Assembly: GCF_013395055.1 (NCBI RefSeq)
Contig: NZ_CP058349.1
Span: forward strand, 682,001-746,000
From: Pseudomonas sp. ABC1
GTDB taxonomy: Bacteria; Pseudomonadota; Gammaproteobacteria; Pseudomonadales; Pseudomonadaceae
DNA: 64,000 bases
Direction of reading: 5' to 3'
Shown: positions 34,730 to 44,061 of the stretch, one piece after another
Position numbering within the stretch: position 1 is the stretch's first letter
How the letters are laid out: the number at the start of each line of letters is the position of its first letter
Made by a program: the position numbers and the translations under genes
Notes under the pieces: model-generated
Told to the model about the DNA's origin: nothing
The model's input: the letters and a program-made list of their open reading frames with translations, nothing else
The model's database searches: none

Positions 34730-36928
34730 TCAGACGGGACCCGGCACGCTCCTGGCCCGTGCCGCATGCAGTTTCTTGTAGCTGTCGATCAGCCGCTGGT
34801 GTCGCTCCAGCCCTTCCAGCTTCATGCTCGTGGGGGCCAGGCCGAAGAAGCGCACACTGCCGTCCAGCGAGCCCAGCACGGCGTCCATGCGCGCCTCACC
34901 GAACATACGGCGGAAGTTGGCTTCGTAGTCGTCCATGTCCAGCTCGTCATCCAGTTCAACCTCCAGCGCCACGTTCATGGCCTGGTAGAACAGGCCGCGC
35001 TCGACGGTGTTGTCGTTGTACTGCAGGAAGGCTTCGACCAGCTCTTTCGCCTCGTCCAATTGCCGCAGTGCGAGATGGATCAGCAGTTTCAGCTCCAGGA
35101 TGGTCAGTTGGCCCCAGGTGGTGTTGTCGTCGAACTCGACGCCAATCAGGGTGGTGATGTCGGTGTAGTCATCCAGCTCACTGTCCTCCAGACGCTCGAC
35201 CAGCGCCAGCAGGCTGGCGTCGTTCAAGCGGTGCAGGTTGAGGATGTCTTCACGGAACGCCAGCGCCTTGTTGGTGTTATCCCAGATCAGGTCTTCCACC
35301 GGATAGACCTCCGAATAGCCCGGAACCAGGATGCGGCAGGCCGTGGCCCCCAGGTGCTGGTACACCGCCATGTAGACCTCATGGCCCATGCCTTCGAGGA
35401 TGCCGAACAGGGTCGCGGCCTCCTCGGCGTTGGCGTCTTCACCCTGGCTGGAGAAGTCCCATTCGACGAACTCGAAATCGGCCCGGGCACTGAAGAAACG
35501 CCACGACACCACGCCACTGGAGTCGATGAAATGCTCGACGAAGTTGTTCGGCTCGGTCAGCGCCTGGCTTTCAAAGGTCGGTTGCGGCAGATCGTTGAGA
35601 CCCTCGAAGCTACGGCCCTGGAGCAGTTCCGTCAGGCTGCGCTCCAGCGCCACCTCGAAGCTTGGGTGTGCGCCGAACGAGGCGAACACGCCGCCGGTGC
35701 GCGGGTTCATCAGGGTGACGCACATCACCGGGAATTCGCCACCCAACGAGGCATCCTTGACCAGCACCGGAAAGCCCTGCTCCTCCAGCCCCTGGATGCC
35801 GGCGAGGATACCCGGGTACTTGGCCAGCACCGCTGGCGGCACGTCCGGCAGCGCCAGCTCGCCTTCGAGGATTTCCCGCTTCACCGCCCGTTCGAAGATT
35901 TCCGACAGGCACTGCACCTGGGCTTCGGCCAGGGTGTTGCCGGCGCTCATGCCGTTGCTGAGATAGAGGTTCTCGATCAGGTTGGAGGGGAAATACACCA
36001 CCTCGCTATCCGACTGGCGCACGAACGGCAGCGAGCAGATACCCCGCGCCGTGTTGCCGGAATTGGTGTCGTACAGGTGCGAGCCACGCAGTTCGCCCTC
36101 AGGGTCGTAGATCGCCCGGCAGTGCGCGTCGAGGATTTCCTTCGGCAGTGCGTCCTTGCGCCCCGGCTTGAACCAGCGCTCGTCCGGGTAATGCACGAAT
36201 GCCGCGTTGGCGATGTCCTCGCCCCAGAACTGATCGTTGTAGAAGAAATTGCAGTTCAGCCGCTCGATGAACTCGCCCAGCGCCGAAGCCAGCGCACTTT
36301 CCTTGGTGGCGCCCTTGCCGTTGGTGAAGCACATCGGCGAATGCGCATCGCGCACGTGCAGCGACCACACGTTGGGCACGATATTGCGCCACGAAGCGAT
36401 CTCGATCTTCATGCCCAGCTCCGCCAGGATGCCGGACATATTGGCGATGGTCTGCTCCAGCGGCAGGTCCTTGCCTGGGATGCGGGTAGTGGTGTCCAGC
36501 ACCGGCAACAATAACGCCTGGGCATCGGCATCGAGGTTTTCGACATCCTCGATGATGAATTCGGGGCCGGTCTGCACCACCTTCTTCACGGTGCAGCGGT
36601 CGATGGAGCGCAGGATGCCCTGGCGGTCCTTCTCGGAAATATCCTCGGGCAACTCGACCTGGATCTTGAAGATCTGCTTGTAGCGGTTCTCCGGGTCGAC
36701 AATGTTGTTCTGCGACAACCGGATATTCTCGGTGGGGATGTTGCGCGTCTGGCAGTAGAGCTTGACGAAATAGGCAGCGCACAAGGCCGAGGATGCCAGG
36801 AAATAGTCGAACGGCCCCGGCGCCGAGCCGTCGCCCTTGTAGCGGATCGGCTGGTCGGCGATCACCGTGAAGTCGTCGAACTTGGCTTCGAGCCGGAGGT
36901 TGTCGAGAAAGTTGACCTTTATTTCCAT
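34730..36928 (-). CDS. OsmC-YcaO fusion protein
   Basis: A 732-residue protein. Residues 1-130 form an OsmC domain with both redox Cys (Cys50 in SSALCAAYF and Cys112 in DRCTVKK). The YcaO domain covers about 170-560 (ATP-dependent cyclodehydratase fold), and a helical TPR-like tail follows. E. coli YcaO helps RimO methylthiolate ribosomal protein S12; a similar role is inferred. No peptide-maturation partner gene is nearby, arguing against a RiPP cluster. Start MEIKVNFLDNLRLE at 36928. Confidence 0.88.
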   Translation of the reverse strand: MEIKVNFLDNLRLEAKFDDFTVIADQPIRYKGDGSAPGPFDYFLASSALCAAYFVKLYCQTRNIPTENIRLSQNNIVDPENRYKQIFKIQVELPEDISEKDRQGILRSIDRCTVKKVVQTGPEFIIEDVENLDADAQALLLPVLDTTTRIPGKDLPLEQTIANMSGILAELGMKIEIASWRNIVPNVWSLHVRDAHSPMCFTNGKGATKESALASALGEFIERLNCNFFYNDQFWGEDIANAAFVHYPDERWFKPGRKDALPKEILDAHCRAIYDPEGELRGSHLYDTNSGNTARGICSLPFVRQSDSEVVYFPSNLIENLYLSNGMSAGNTLAEAQVQCLSEIFERAVKREILEGELALPDVPPAVLAKYPGILAGIQGLEEQGFPVLVKDASLGGEFPVMCVTLMNPRTGGVFASFGAHPSFEVALERSLTELLQGRSFEGLNDLPQPTFESQALTEPNNFVEHFIDSSGVVSWRFFSARADFEFVEWDFSSQGEDANAEEAATLFGILEGMGHEVYMAVYQHLGATACRILVPGYSEVYPVEDLIWDNTNKALAFREDILNLHRLNDASLLALVERLEDSELDDYTDITTLIGVEFDDNTTWGQLTILELKLLIHLALRQLDEAKELVEAFLQYNDNTVERGLFYQAMNVALEVELDDELDMDDYEANFRRMFGEARMDAVLGSLDGSVRFFGLAPTSMKLEGLERHQRLIDSYKKLHAARARSVPGPV

Positions 36929-37097
36929 GCGGGGCACCAGAATAGCGAGCAAGACAAATCGGCCGGCATTATCCGGGTTTTCCAGGGGAAATACCGGCCT
37001 TTCGGCTGGGATGGCGCGACGCCGTGTCCGGACTCTGTTGCCGTAGGCCAGGAATCAGGGCATGTTATCGCCCCCTTCACCGCCCGCCTCGCCCACG

Positions 37098-38003
37098 ATG
37101 CCTGACACCCTGATACCACGCCGCCTTGCCGTGCTGCTTCTGCTGACGCTGGGATGCGCCTTTGCCGGCAACCATATCGCCGCACGCATCGCCTTCGATG
37201 ACGGCGCGGGTGTGCTGCTGGCAGTGCTGATCCGTTCCGGTGCCACCGCCGTGGTACTGGGGGCGATCATTTTCTGGCAAGGCCATGGGATCCGCCTGGG
37301 GCGGCATGCCTGGGGTTGGCAGCTCCTGCTCGGTCTGTGCATCGCCGGGCAGAGCATTTGCCTCTACTCGGCGGTGGCACGCATCCCGGTCGCACTGGCA
37401 CTGCTGGTGGCCAATCTGTTTCCCATCCTGCTGGCACTGCTGACCTGGGCGCTCGGCGGCCCCAGGCCGAGCCTGCGCCAGGGCCTGTTGATGCTGCTGA
37501 TCCTGGCGGGCCTGATCTGCGCCCTCGATGTACCCGGCCAGCTTGCCGGCAACGGCCCTATCTCCTCGACCTGGAAGAACGGCGTGCTACTGGCACTGTG
37601 CGGAGCTCTGTTGTTTGCCTCGGCGCTTTGGGTCTCGGACCATAAATTGAAGGACATGCGCGGCTCGGTACGCAGCCTGCTGTCCATGTGCGTGGTGTTC
37701 TCCAGTGCCGCATTGGTCAGCAGCACCGAACTGATGCCCTCGGCGCTCGAGCTTCCCCAGCACCTGCACGGATGGCTGGCACTGGGCGTGCTGGCATTGC
37801 TTTACGGAACCGGGTTCTCCGTCCTGTTCGTCACGATGCCGCGGCTGGACATGCCGCGTAACGCGCCCGTGATGAACATCGAGCCGGTCGCGACCCTGGC
37901 GCTCGGCTGGCTGATTCTCGGGCAAACGCTGAATGGATTGCAGATGCTGGGCGGCGGTATCGTACTCAGCGGCATCCTGCTGCTGAGCTACCGGCATCGC
38001 TGA
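37098..38003 (+). CDS. EamA (DMT superfamily) transporter
   Basis: A 301-residue inner-membrane protein with about ten hydrophobic segments in two EamA repeats (residues 5-130 and 150-295). Probable metabolite exporter; substrate unknown. Start MPDTLIPRRLAVLLLL at 37098 places the first membrane helix directly after a short basic end; an ATG at 37062 is the alternative. Confidence 0.8.
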   Translation: MPDTLIPRRLAVLLLLTLGCAFAGNHIAARIAFDDGAGVLLAVLIRSGATAVVLGAIIFWQGHGIRLGRHAWGWQLLLGLCIAGQSICLYSAVARIPVALALLVANLFPILLALLTWALGGPRPSLRQGLLMLLILAGLICALDVPGQLAGNGPISSTWKNGVLLALCGALLFASALWVSDHKLKDMRGSVRSLLSMCVVFSSAALVSSTELMPSALELPQHLHGWLALGVLALLYGTGFSVLFVTMPRLDMPRNAPVMNIEPVATLALGWLILGQTLNGLQMLGGGIVLSGILLLSYRHR

Positions 38004-38030
38004 CGGTGCGTTGCACACCGCCAGCGAACT

Positions 38031-38057
38031 GGATGGCCGGCAAAGTGCGGGCCATCC
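38031..38057. terminator. inverted repeat between convergent EamA and znuD genes
   Basis: Perfect 8-bp arms GGATGGCC/GGCCATCC around an 11-base loop between the stops at 38003 and 38071. Likely a weak shared terminator. Confidence 0.45.
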
Positions 38058-38070
38058 CGATAGCAGGTGA

Positions 38071-40089
38071 TCAGAACGCCAGGCGAACGCCCACGGTCAG
38101 GTTGCGTCCCGGCAGCAGCACTTCGTCCTTGATCAGCGAGGTGTGGTTGCGGGCCTTTTCGTCCAGCAGGTTATTGCCCTTCAGGTAGAGGGTGTAGTCG
38201 GTCTGGCTCAGCGAACCGCTGTAGCTGAGGCCGGCACCCAGCATGTTGTAGCCGGCGGTCTCGCTTTCATAAGCGGCAATGCTGTCCTGGCGCTGGACAC
38301 GATAGAACTCCAGTTGGCCGTCGATGGCCTGGCTGAAACGCTGGTCCAGGCGAACGCCCAGGCGATCCGCTGGAATGCGCGGCAGGTCGCCACCACCATC
38401 ACGCAGCTTGCCACGCACATGGTCACCGAAGAGGGTGAACGCCGTAGCATCGGTAGCCTGGAAGCGCACTTCGCCCTCGACACCGGTCAAGACCGCATCC
38501 TGCTGCCGGTACTCGATCTCGCGATAACCACCACCGACATCGTGGCCGGTGTCGGCGGCGTAGATGAAGTCGTTCACCTGGTTGCGGAACAGGCTGACGC
38601 TGAAGGTCGTGCGGCCGGCGAACTTGCGCAGGGTCAGTTCGGCGTTGTGCGAGGTTTCCTCGTCCAGGTCCGTATCGCCCAGTTCGACGGTACGCGAGGC
38701 GGCGTGCGGGCCGTTGGCATAGAGTTCCTCGGCCGTTGGCAGGCGCTGCGAGCGTGACAGCGAGAAGCCCAGGGAATACTCGGGGGCGAACGTCCAGACC
38801 GCGCCAGCCGAGACCGAGGTGCCATAGTGGCTCGTATCACGGGCGCCGTCGGCGTCGATGCCCTGCCACTCATGGCGCAGGCCCAGCTCATAGCGCCATG
38901 CGCCGGCAGTGTACTCCTCCAACAGGAAGAGGCCATGGTTGCGCGTGATCGTCGGCGGAACGTAGGCCTCCTCGCCGGTGGTTTCGAAGTCGCGGCGCAA
39001 GGTCTGGGCGCCCAGTACGCCACGCCAGCCGAACAGGGGCTGGTGGGTCAGTTCGATACGGGCGTCGGTTGCGTCGTTCTTGAATCGGGTGCCAACTTCG
39101 CTCCCTTCGATCTCATCGTGCCGGTACTGATTATGCCCCACGCGCAGCCGCGCCTTTTCGAAGCCTGGCAGCGGATCGTAGAGATCACCGCGCAGGTCCC
39201 AGCGTTTCTGCTCCATGTCGATGTAGGGCACGCCCTCGTGCTCGTCATCATGGCTGTGCCCATGCCCGTGACCATGGCTGCCGCAGTGCCAGTCGCTCGG
39301 CCCGTGCGTATGGCAATCGGCATGTTCGTGGGCCAACAGGCCATAGCGCTTGTTCTGCTCGCTGTAGGCCAGACCGATATAGCCACGCTCGCCGATGAAA
39401 CTGCCACCGATGGAGAAGCTGTCGGTGTCGTTGTAGGCCCCCTCCTGCTTGCCCGGAGAAGACGGAATATCGTACTCGTTCGCCTGGCTCTTGCTGCCTT
39501 CGGCACGAACCGCAAAATTGCCGCTGCCCGCGGTGATACCGAACAGGCCAGCGCCTTCGTTCGCCACGCTGTTGGCACGAACTTCCGCCTCGCCCTCGTA
39601 GCCTTTTTCCGGCACCTGGGTCGGCACCTTCTTGTCGATGACATTCACCACACCGCCAATGGCACCACCGCCATAGAGCAGGCTGGCCGGCCCCTTCAGG
39701 ACCTCGATGCGCTCGGCCAGCAAGGGCTCGATAGTCACCGCATGGTCGGCGCTGATGCTGGAAGCATCCAGTACCTCGACGCCATCGCTCAGCACCTTGA
39801 CCCTGGCACCGTCCAGGCCACGGATCACCGGCCGCCCGACACCTGGGCCGAAGCTGCTGGAGTTGACACCGGGCAGCCCTTCCAGGGTTTCACCGATCGT
39901 AGCGCCACGACGCTTGATGAGTTCGTCGCCTTCAAGCACCTCGACCGGGGTGGTCATTTCATGGCGCTGGTTGGCCAAGGGGCTGGCGCTGATGACCGAT
40001 GAGTCCAACCTGACCGGTTCGTCGGCCCAGGCGCAGGAAGCAAAGGCCAGGCTCACGGCCCAGGCCAGGGGATGACGCATGAGTTGCAT
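38071..40089 (-). CDS. znuD: TonB-dependent zinc receptor (ZnuD-like)
   Basis: A 672-residue outer-membrane receptor. It has a signal peptide ending about residue 22 (CAWA), a plug domain (about 35-155, with GRPVIRGLDGARVKVLSDGV), and a 22-strand barrel. A His/Asp-rich loop at residues 254-285 (many HxH) is a metal trap typical of ZnuD. The Zur-box-like palindrome upstream supports induction under zinc starvation. Start at 40089 (MQLMRHPLAW); the internal Met at 40080 is an alternative. Confidence 0.88.
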   Translation of the reverse strand: MQLMRHPLAWAVSLAFASCAWADEPVRLDSSVISASPLANQRHEMTTPVEVLEGDELIKRRGATIGETLEGLPGVNSSSFGPGVGRPVIRGLDGARVKVLSDGVEVLDASSISADHAVTIEPLLAERIEVLKGPASLLYGGGAIGGVVNVIDKKVPTQVPEKGYEGEAEVRANSVANEGAGLFGITAGSGNFAVRAEGSKSQANEYDIPSSPGKQEGAYNDTDSFSIGGSFIGERGYIGLAYSEQNKRYGLLAHEHADCHTHGPSDWHCGSHGHGHGHSHDDEHEGVPYIDMEQKRWDLRGDLYDPLPGFEKARLRVGHNQYRHDEIEGSEVGTRFKNDATDARIELTHQPLFGWRGVLGAQTLRRDFETTGEEAYVPPTITRNHGLFLLEEYTAGAWRYELGLRHEWQGIDADGARDTSHYGTSVSAGAVWTFAPEYSLGFSLSRSQRLPTAEELYANGPHAASRTVELGDTDLDEETSHNAELTLRKFAGRTTFSVSLFRNQVNDFIYAADTGHDVGGGYREIEYRQQDAVLTGVEGEVRFQATDATAFTLFGDHVRGKLRDGGGDLPRIPADRLGVRLDQRFSQAIDGQLEFYRVQRQDSIAAYESETAGYNMLGAGLSYSGSLSQTDYTLYLKGNNLLDEKARNHTSLIKDEVLLPGRNLTVGVRLAF

Positions 40090-40196
40090 GTAATCCTCCA
40101 GAAGACACCTTGTCCGATGCACGGGCAAGGCGGGTAAATCGCAGAACACGAATGCCCAGGAAGGGCGTCAAGAAACGAAGCCCGAACAAGCTACCA

Positions 40197-40211
40197 TGTT
40201 ATTACATAACA
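40197..40211. promoter_or_regulatory. Zur box upstream of znuD
   Basis: TGTTATTACATAACA is a palindrome with perfect 6-bp arms, close to the enterobacterial/pseudomonad Zur consensus TGTTATAWTATAACA (13 of 15 allowing W). It lies 108 bp upstream of znuD and 105 bp from the divergent lon gene. Confidence 0.75.
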
Positions 40212-40315
40212 ATTAAAGCCTCTCAATTACCCCTCGGAGATACCTTCGGACGCCCGTTGAAAAGCCCAACCGCCCGCCCCATCTATATCGGTATGTATGA
40301 ATCCAAGGTGCAGTA

Positions 40316-42700
40316 ATGAACGACAATGCCGACCGGAATGCCGATCAGGAACTCATCTCCGCCACCCAGTTGGCGCTGCCGGATCAGGAACACCCTGACA
40401 AGCTCTACATCATTCCCATCCACAACCGCCCGTTCTTCCCGGCCCAGGTGCTGCCGGTCATCGTCAACGAAGATCCCTGGGCGGAAACACTGGAGCGGGT
40501 CGCCAACACGCCGCACAAGCGGCTGGCACTGTTCTACCTCGACAACCCGCCCCAGAACGGCGAACCCTTCGACCCGGACAGCCTGCCCGAACATGGCACC
40601 ATGGTGCGCATCCACCATGCCTCGCGCGAAGGCGGCAAGCTGCAGTTCGTCGCCCAGGGCATGTCGCGGGTACGCATCCGTGGCTGGCTGCGGCGCAAGC
40701 CGCCCTACCTGGCGGAAGTCGAGTACCCACAGGGCGACGAAGATGCACGGGACGAGGTGAAGGCCTACGGCATGGCGCTGATCAACGCCATCAAGGAACT
40801 GCTGCCGCTCAACCCGCTGTACAGCGAGGAGTTGAAGAACTACCTCAATCGCTTCAGCCCCAATGCGCCTTCCCCGCTGACCGACTTCGCCGCGGCGCTG
40901 ACCACCGCCCCCGGCAAAGAATTACAGGACGTGCTCGATTGCGTGCCGATCCTCAAGCGCATGGAGAAAGTGCTGCCGCTGCTGCGCAAGGAGGTCGAGG
41001 TCGCGCACCTGCAGAACGAGCTGTCTGCCGAAGTGAATCGGCAGTTGGGCGACCGCCAGCGGGAGTTCTTCCTCAAGGAACAGTTGCAGATCATCCAGCG
41101 CGAACTGGGCATCACCAAGGATGACCGCAGCGCCGACACCGACGAATTCCAGCAGCGCCTGAAAGGCAAGGCGCTTCCTCCGGCGGCACGCAAGCGGATC
41201 GACGAAGAACTGAACAAGCTGTCGATCCTGGAAACCGGCTCGCCGGAATACGCCGTGACGCGCAACTACCTGGACTGGGCCACAGCCCTGCCCTGGGGTG
41301 TCTACGGCAAGGACAAGCTGGACCTCAAGCGCGCACGCAAGGTGCTGGACAAGCACCACGCCGGGCTGGACGACATCAAGAGCCGCATCCTCGAATTCCT
41401 CGCCGTCGGCGCCTTCAAGGGCGAGATCAGCGGCGCCATCGTGCTGCTGATCGGCCCTCCCGGTGTCGGCAAGACCAGCATCGGCCGCTCCATCGCCGAA
41501 TCCCTCGGGCGCCCCTTCTATCGTTTCAGTGTCGGCGGCATGCGCGACGAGGCCGAGATCAAGGGCCACCGCCGCACCTACATCGGCGCCCAACCCGGCA
41601 AACTGGTGCAGGCGCTCAAGGACGTCGAGGTGATGAACCCGGTGATCATGCTCGACGAGATCGACAAGATGGGCGCCAGCTACCAGGGCGACCCCGCTTC
41701 GGCGCTGCTGGAAACCCTCGATCCGGAGCAGAACGTCGACTTCCTCGACCACTACCTGGACCTGCGCCTGGACCTGTCCAAGGTGCTCTTCGTCTGCACC
41801 GCCAACACCCTGGACGCGATCCCCGGCCCGCTGCTCGACCGTATGGAAGTGATCCGCCTGTCCGGCTATATCACCGAGGAAAAGCTCGCCATCGCCAAGC
41901 GCCACCTCTGGCCGCGGCTGCTGGAAAAGGCCGGTATCCCCAAGGGGCGCCTGGCCATCAGCGACAGTGCCTTGCGCCAAGTCATCGAAGGCTATGCCCG
42001 CGAAGCCGGGGTGCGGCAACTGGAGAAGCAACTCGGCAAGCTGATACGCAAGACCGTGATACGCCTGCTCGAAGACCCCGAACTGACCGTGCGCATCACC
42101 CCGAAAGCGCTGGAGCAACACCTCGGCAAGCCGGTGTTCCGCACCGAGCAGGTACTCAGCGGAACGGGCGTGATCACCGGGCTGGCCTGGACCAGCATGG
42201 GCGGCGCCACCCTGCCGATCGAGGCCACGCGCATCCACACACTCAACCGGGGCTTCAAGCTCACCGGGCAACTGGGTGAGGTGATGAAGGAGTCTGCCGA
42301 GATCGCCTACAGCTACGTCAGCTCGCACCTGGCGGACTTCAAGGCGGATGCCACGTTCTTCGACGAGGCGTTCGTCCACCTGCACGTACCGGAAGGTGCC
42401 ACGCCCAAGGACGGCCCCAGCGCCGGTGTCACCATGGCCAGCGCCCTGCTCTCCCTGGCCCGCAACCAGCCAGCGAAGAAAGGCGTGGCCATGACCGGCG
42501 AGCTGACCCTGACCGGACACGTACTGCCGATTGGCGGCGTGCGCGAGAAAGTCATAGCAGCCCGCCGGCAGAAAATCTTCGAGCTGATATTGCCCGAAGC
42601 CAACCGCGGCGACGTCGAGGAACTGCCCGACTACCTCAAGACAGGCTTGACCGTGCACTTCGCCAAGCGCTTCAGCGATGTGGCCAAGGTGCTCTTTTGA
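40316..42700 (+). CDS. Lon-type ATP-dependent protease (AsrA-like)
   Basis: A 794-residue LonA protease. The N-terminal substrate domain covers about residues 28-220, Walker A is GPPGVGKT at about 380-387, and the Ser-Lys dyad is Ser702 (PKDGPSAGV) and Lys745 (GVREKVIAA). It is close to the second Lon of pseudomonads (PA0779/AsrA type, neighbour of icp and a TonB receptor), linked to heat-shock and aminoglycoside responses. It is not next to clpX/hupB as the main lon is. Confidence 0.9.
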   Translation: MNDNADRNADQELISATQLALPDQEHPDKLYIIPIHNRPFFPAQVLPVIVNEDPWAETLERVANTPHKRLALFYLDNPPQNGEPFDPDSLPEHGTMVRIHHASREGGKLQFVAQGMSRVRIRGWLRRKPPYLAEVEYPQGDEDARDEVKAYGMALINAIKELLPLNPLYSEELKNYLNRFSPNAPSPLTDFAAALTTAPGKELQDVLDCVPILKRMEKVLPLLRKEVEVAHLQNELSAEVNRQLGDRQREFFLKEQLQIIQRELGITKDDRSADTDEFQQRLKGKALPPAARKRIDEELNKLSILETGSPEYAVTRNYLDWATALPWGVYGKDKLDLKRARKVLDKHHAGLDDIKSRILEFLAVGAFKGEISGAIVLLIGPPGVGKTSIGRSIAESLGRPFYRFSVGGMRDEAEIKGHRRTYIGAQPGKLVQALKDVEVMNPVIMLDEIDKMGASYQGDPASALLETLDPEQNVDFLDHYLDLRLDLSKVLFVCTANTLDAIPGPLLDRMEVIRLSGYITEEKLAIAKRHLWPRLLEKAGIPKGRLAISDSALRQVIEGYAREAGVRQLEKQLGKLIRKTVIRLLEDPELTVRITPKALEQHLGKPVFRTEQVLSGTGVITGLAWTSMGGATLPIEATRIHTLNRGFKLTGQLGEVMKESAEIAYSYVSSHLADFKADATFFDEAFVHLHVPEGATPKDGPSAGVTMASALLSLARNQPAKKGVAMTGELTLTGHVLPIGGVREKVIAARRQKIFELILPEANRGDVEELPDYLKTGLTVHFAKRFSDVAKVLF

Positions 42701-42706
42701 AAGCAC

Positions 42707-42735
42707 GCGGGCCTGACCTTTTCACCCAGGCCCGC
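42707..42735 (+). terminator. hairpin after the Lon gene
   Basis: Perfect 9-bp arms GCGGGCCTG/CAGGCCCGC with an 11-base loop, 7 bases past the lon stop and ahead of icp. No T tract, so partial termination at best. Confidence 0.5.
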
Positions 42736-42770
42736 TATCCTGTCGGCACATAATCCAGATGGAAACGATC

Positions 42771-43169
42771 ATGTCCGGAACCTCCTTGCGCCTGCTCGCC
42801 CCAATTGCCGCACTGCTGCTCGGCGCCTGCGGCACGACACCCACCGGCAGCGGCCTGGTCGTCAACGATGACAAGAACTGCCCACTGAAACTGCAGAACG
42901 GCCAGACACTGACCCTCGACCTGACCAGCAACCCCAGCACGGGCTATCGCTGGAAAATCGAAGAAGCCTCCAGCGACATCCTGAAAAGCCTCGGCCCGGA
43001 AGTCTTCCGCTCATCGCGCAAGGATGTGGTCGGCGCGGACGGCATCTCCAGTTGGCGCTTCCAGGCCGTACAAGCCGGCTCCGGTCGCCTGATCCTCAGC
43101 TACCAACGCCCGTGGGAAAACAACAGCGAACCGGCCGACCTGTTCGATTGCCGGATCGAAGTGGAATAG
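42771..43169 (+). CDS. icp: chagasin-family inhibitor of cysteine peptidases
   Basis: A 132-residue lipoprotein precursor of inhibitor family I42. The lipobox LLGAC ends the signal peptide (Cys at about residue 18). The three inhibitor loops are seen: NPSTGYRW, the Gly-rich segment around DGISSWRF, and RPWENN. It blocks papain-like peptidases. The neighbour lon and the znuD receptor match the Pseudomonas PA0778-PA0781 neighbourhood. Start at 42771 follows GGAAAC. Confidence 0.85.
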   Translation: MSGTSLRLLAPIAALLLGACGTTPTGSGLVVNDDKNCPLKLQNGQTLTLDLTSNPSTGYRWKIEEASSDILKSLGPEVFRSSRKDVVGADGISSWRFQAVQAGSGRLILSYQRPWENNSEPADLFDCRIEVE

Positions 43170-43317
43170 AGGTAACGCAGCCTCAGGTGCCGCAGCCGTG
43201 CAGGCCAGCCTTCGGCTCGCCAAGCATCCGCTGCTGCTTCGACGCTTCGCGTGGCCTGGTAGCCTGGGTCGGTCGCTGCTTCTATAATGACCGCCCCGTT
43301 CCAGTAGCCGACCCGCC

Positions 43318-44061
43318 GTGAGCCACGATCCCGACCGTCTCTTCGCCCAACCGTTGGGCCAGGTAAACGACTTCGTATTCAATGAGGACGTCGCGCGCGT
43401 CTTCCCCGACATGATCAAGCGCTCGGTGCCCGGTTACCCCACCATCGTGGAGAACATCGGCGTACTCGCGGCCAACTTCGCCCAACCCGACAGCCACCTC
43501 TACGACCTGGGCTGCTCGCTGGGCGCGGTCACCCAGGCGCTGCGCCGCCATGTGCGCAACGACAACTGCCGGGTCATCGCCGTGGACAACTCGCCGGCCA
43601 TGGTCGAACGCTGCCGCGAATACCTGCATGCCCAGGATGCGATGTTCCAGGAACTGCTCCCGGTGGACGTGCTGGAAGGCGATATTCTCGAACTGGACTT
43701 CCAGCCGGCATCCCTGGTGGCGCTGAATTTCACCCTGCAATTCGTACCGCCGCCGCAACGTCCCCAATTGCTGCGCCGGATCCGCCAGGCCCTGCTGCCC
43801 GGCGGAGCACTGATCCTCTCGGAAAAACTGCGTTTCGAAGACCCACAACAGCATGAGCTGCTGACCGACCTGCATGTCGGGTTCAAACGGGCCAACGGCT
43901 ACAGCGAACTGGAAATCGCCCAGAAACGCAGCGCCATCGAAAACGTGATGAAACCCGACAGCCTGGAAACCCATCGGCAACGGCTGCTGGAGGCTGGTTT
44001 TTCCTCCGTCACGCCCTGGTTCCAATGCCTCAACTTCGCCTCATTGATCGCCCTGCCATGA
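43318..44061 (+). CDS. cmoA: carboxy-SAM synthase
   Basis: A 247-residue class I SAM-binding enzyme that makes carboxy-SAM from prephenate and SAM, for tRNA wobble uridine-34 modification. The SAM motif is LYDLGCSLGAVT, and the start DRLFAQPLGQVNDFVFNEDV is typical of CmoA. GTG start at 43318. Its stop overlaps the cmoB start (ATGA), so the pair is co-translated. Confidence 0.95.
   Translation: MSHDPDRLFAQPLGQVNDFVFNEDVARVFPDMIKRSVPGYPTIVENIGVLAANFAQPDSHLYDLGCSLGAVTQALRRHVRNDNCRVIAVDNSPAMVERCREYLHAQDAMFQELLPVDVLEGDILELDFQPASLVALNFTLQFVPPPQRPQLLRRIRQALLPGGALILSEKLRFEDPQQHELLTDLHVGFKRANGYSELEIAQKRSAIENVMKPDSLETHRQRLLEAGFSSVTPWFQCLNFASLIALP

Noticed and set aside
34535..36514. 659-codon plus-strand frame opposite the OsmC-YcaO gene
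   Set aside because: Shadow of the real minus-strand gene, whose domains are intact; no plausible start signal or protein motif.
34730..36928. YcaO gene considered as a thiazole/oxazole RiPP cluster marker
   Set aside because: No precursor peptide, E1-like, dehydrogenase or exporter partner specific to RiPPs nearby; the OsmC fusion matches the RimO-helper type.
40922..42706. 594-codon minus-strand frame opposite the Lon gene
   Set aside because: Lon motifs on the plus strand are perfect; the antisense product has low-complexity Gln/His/Val composition.
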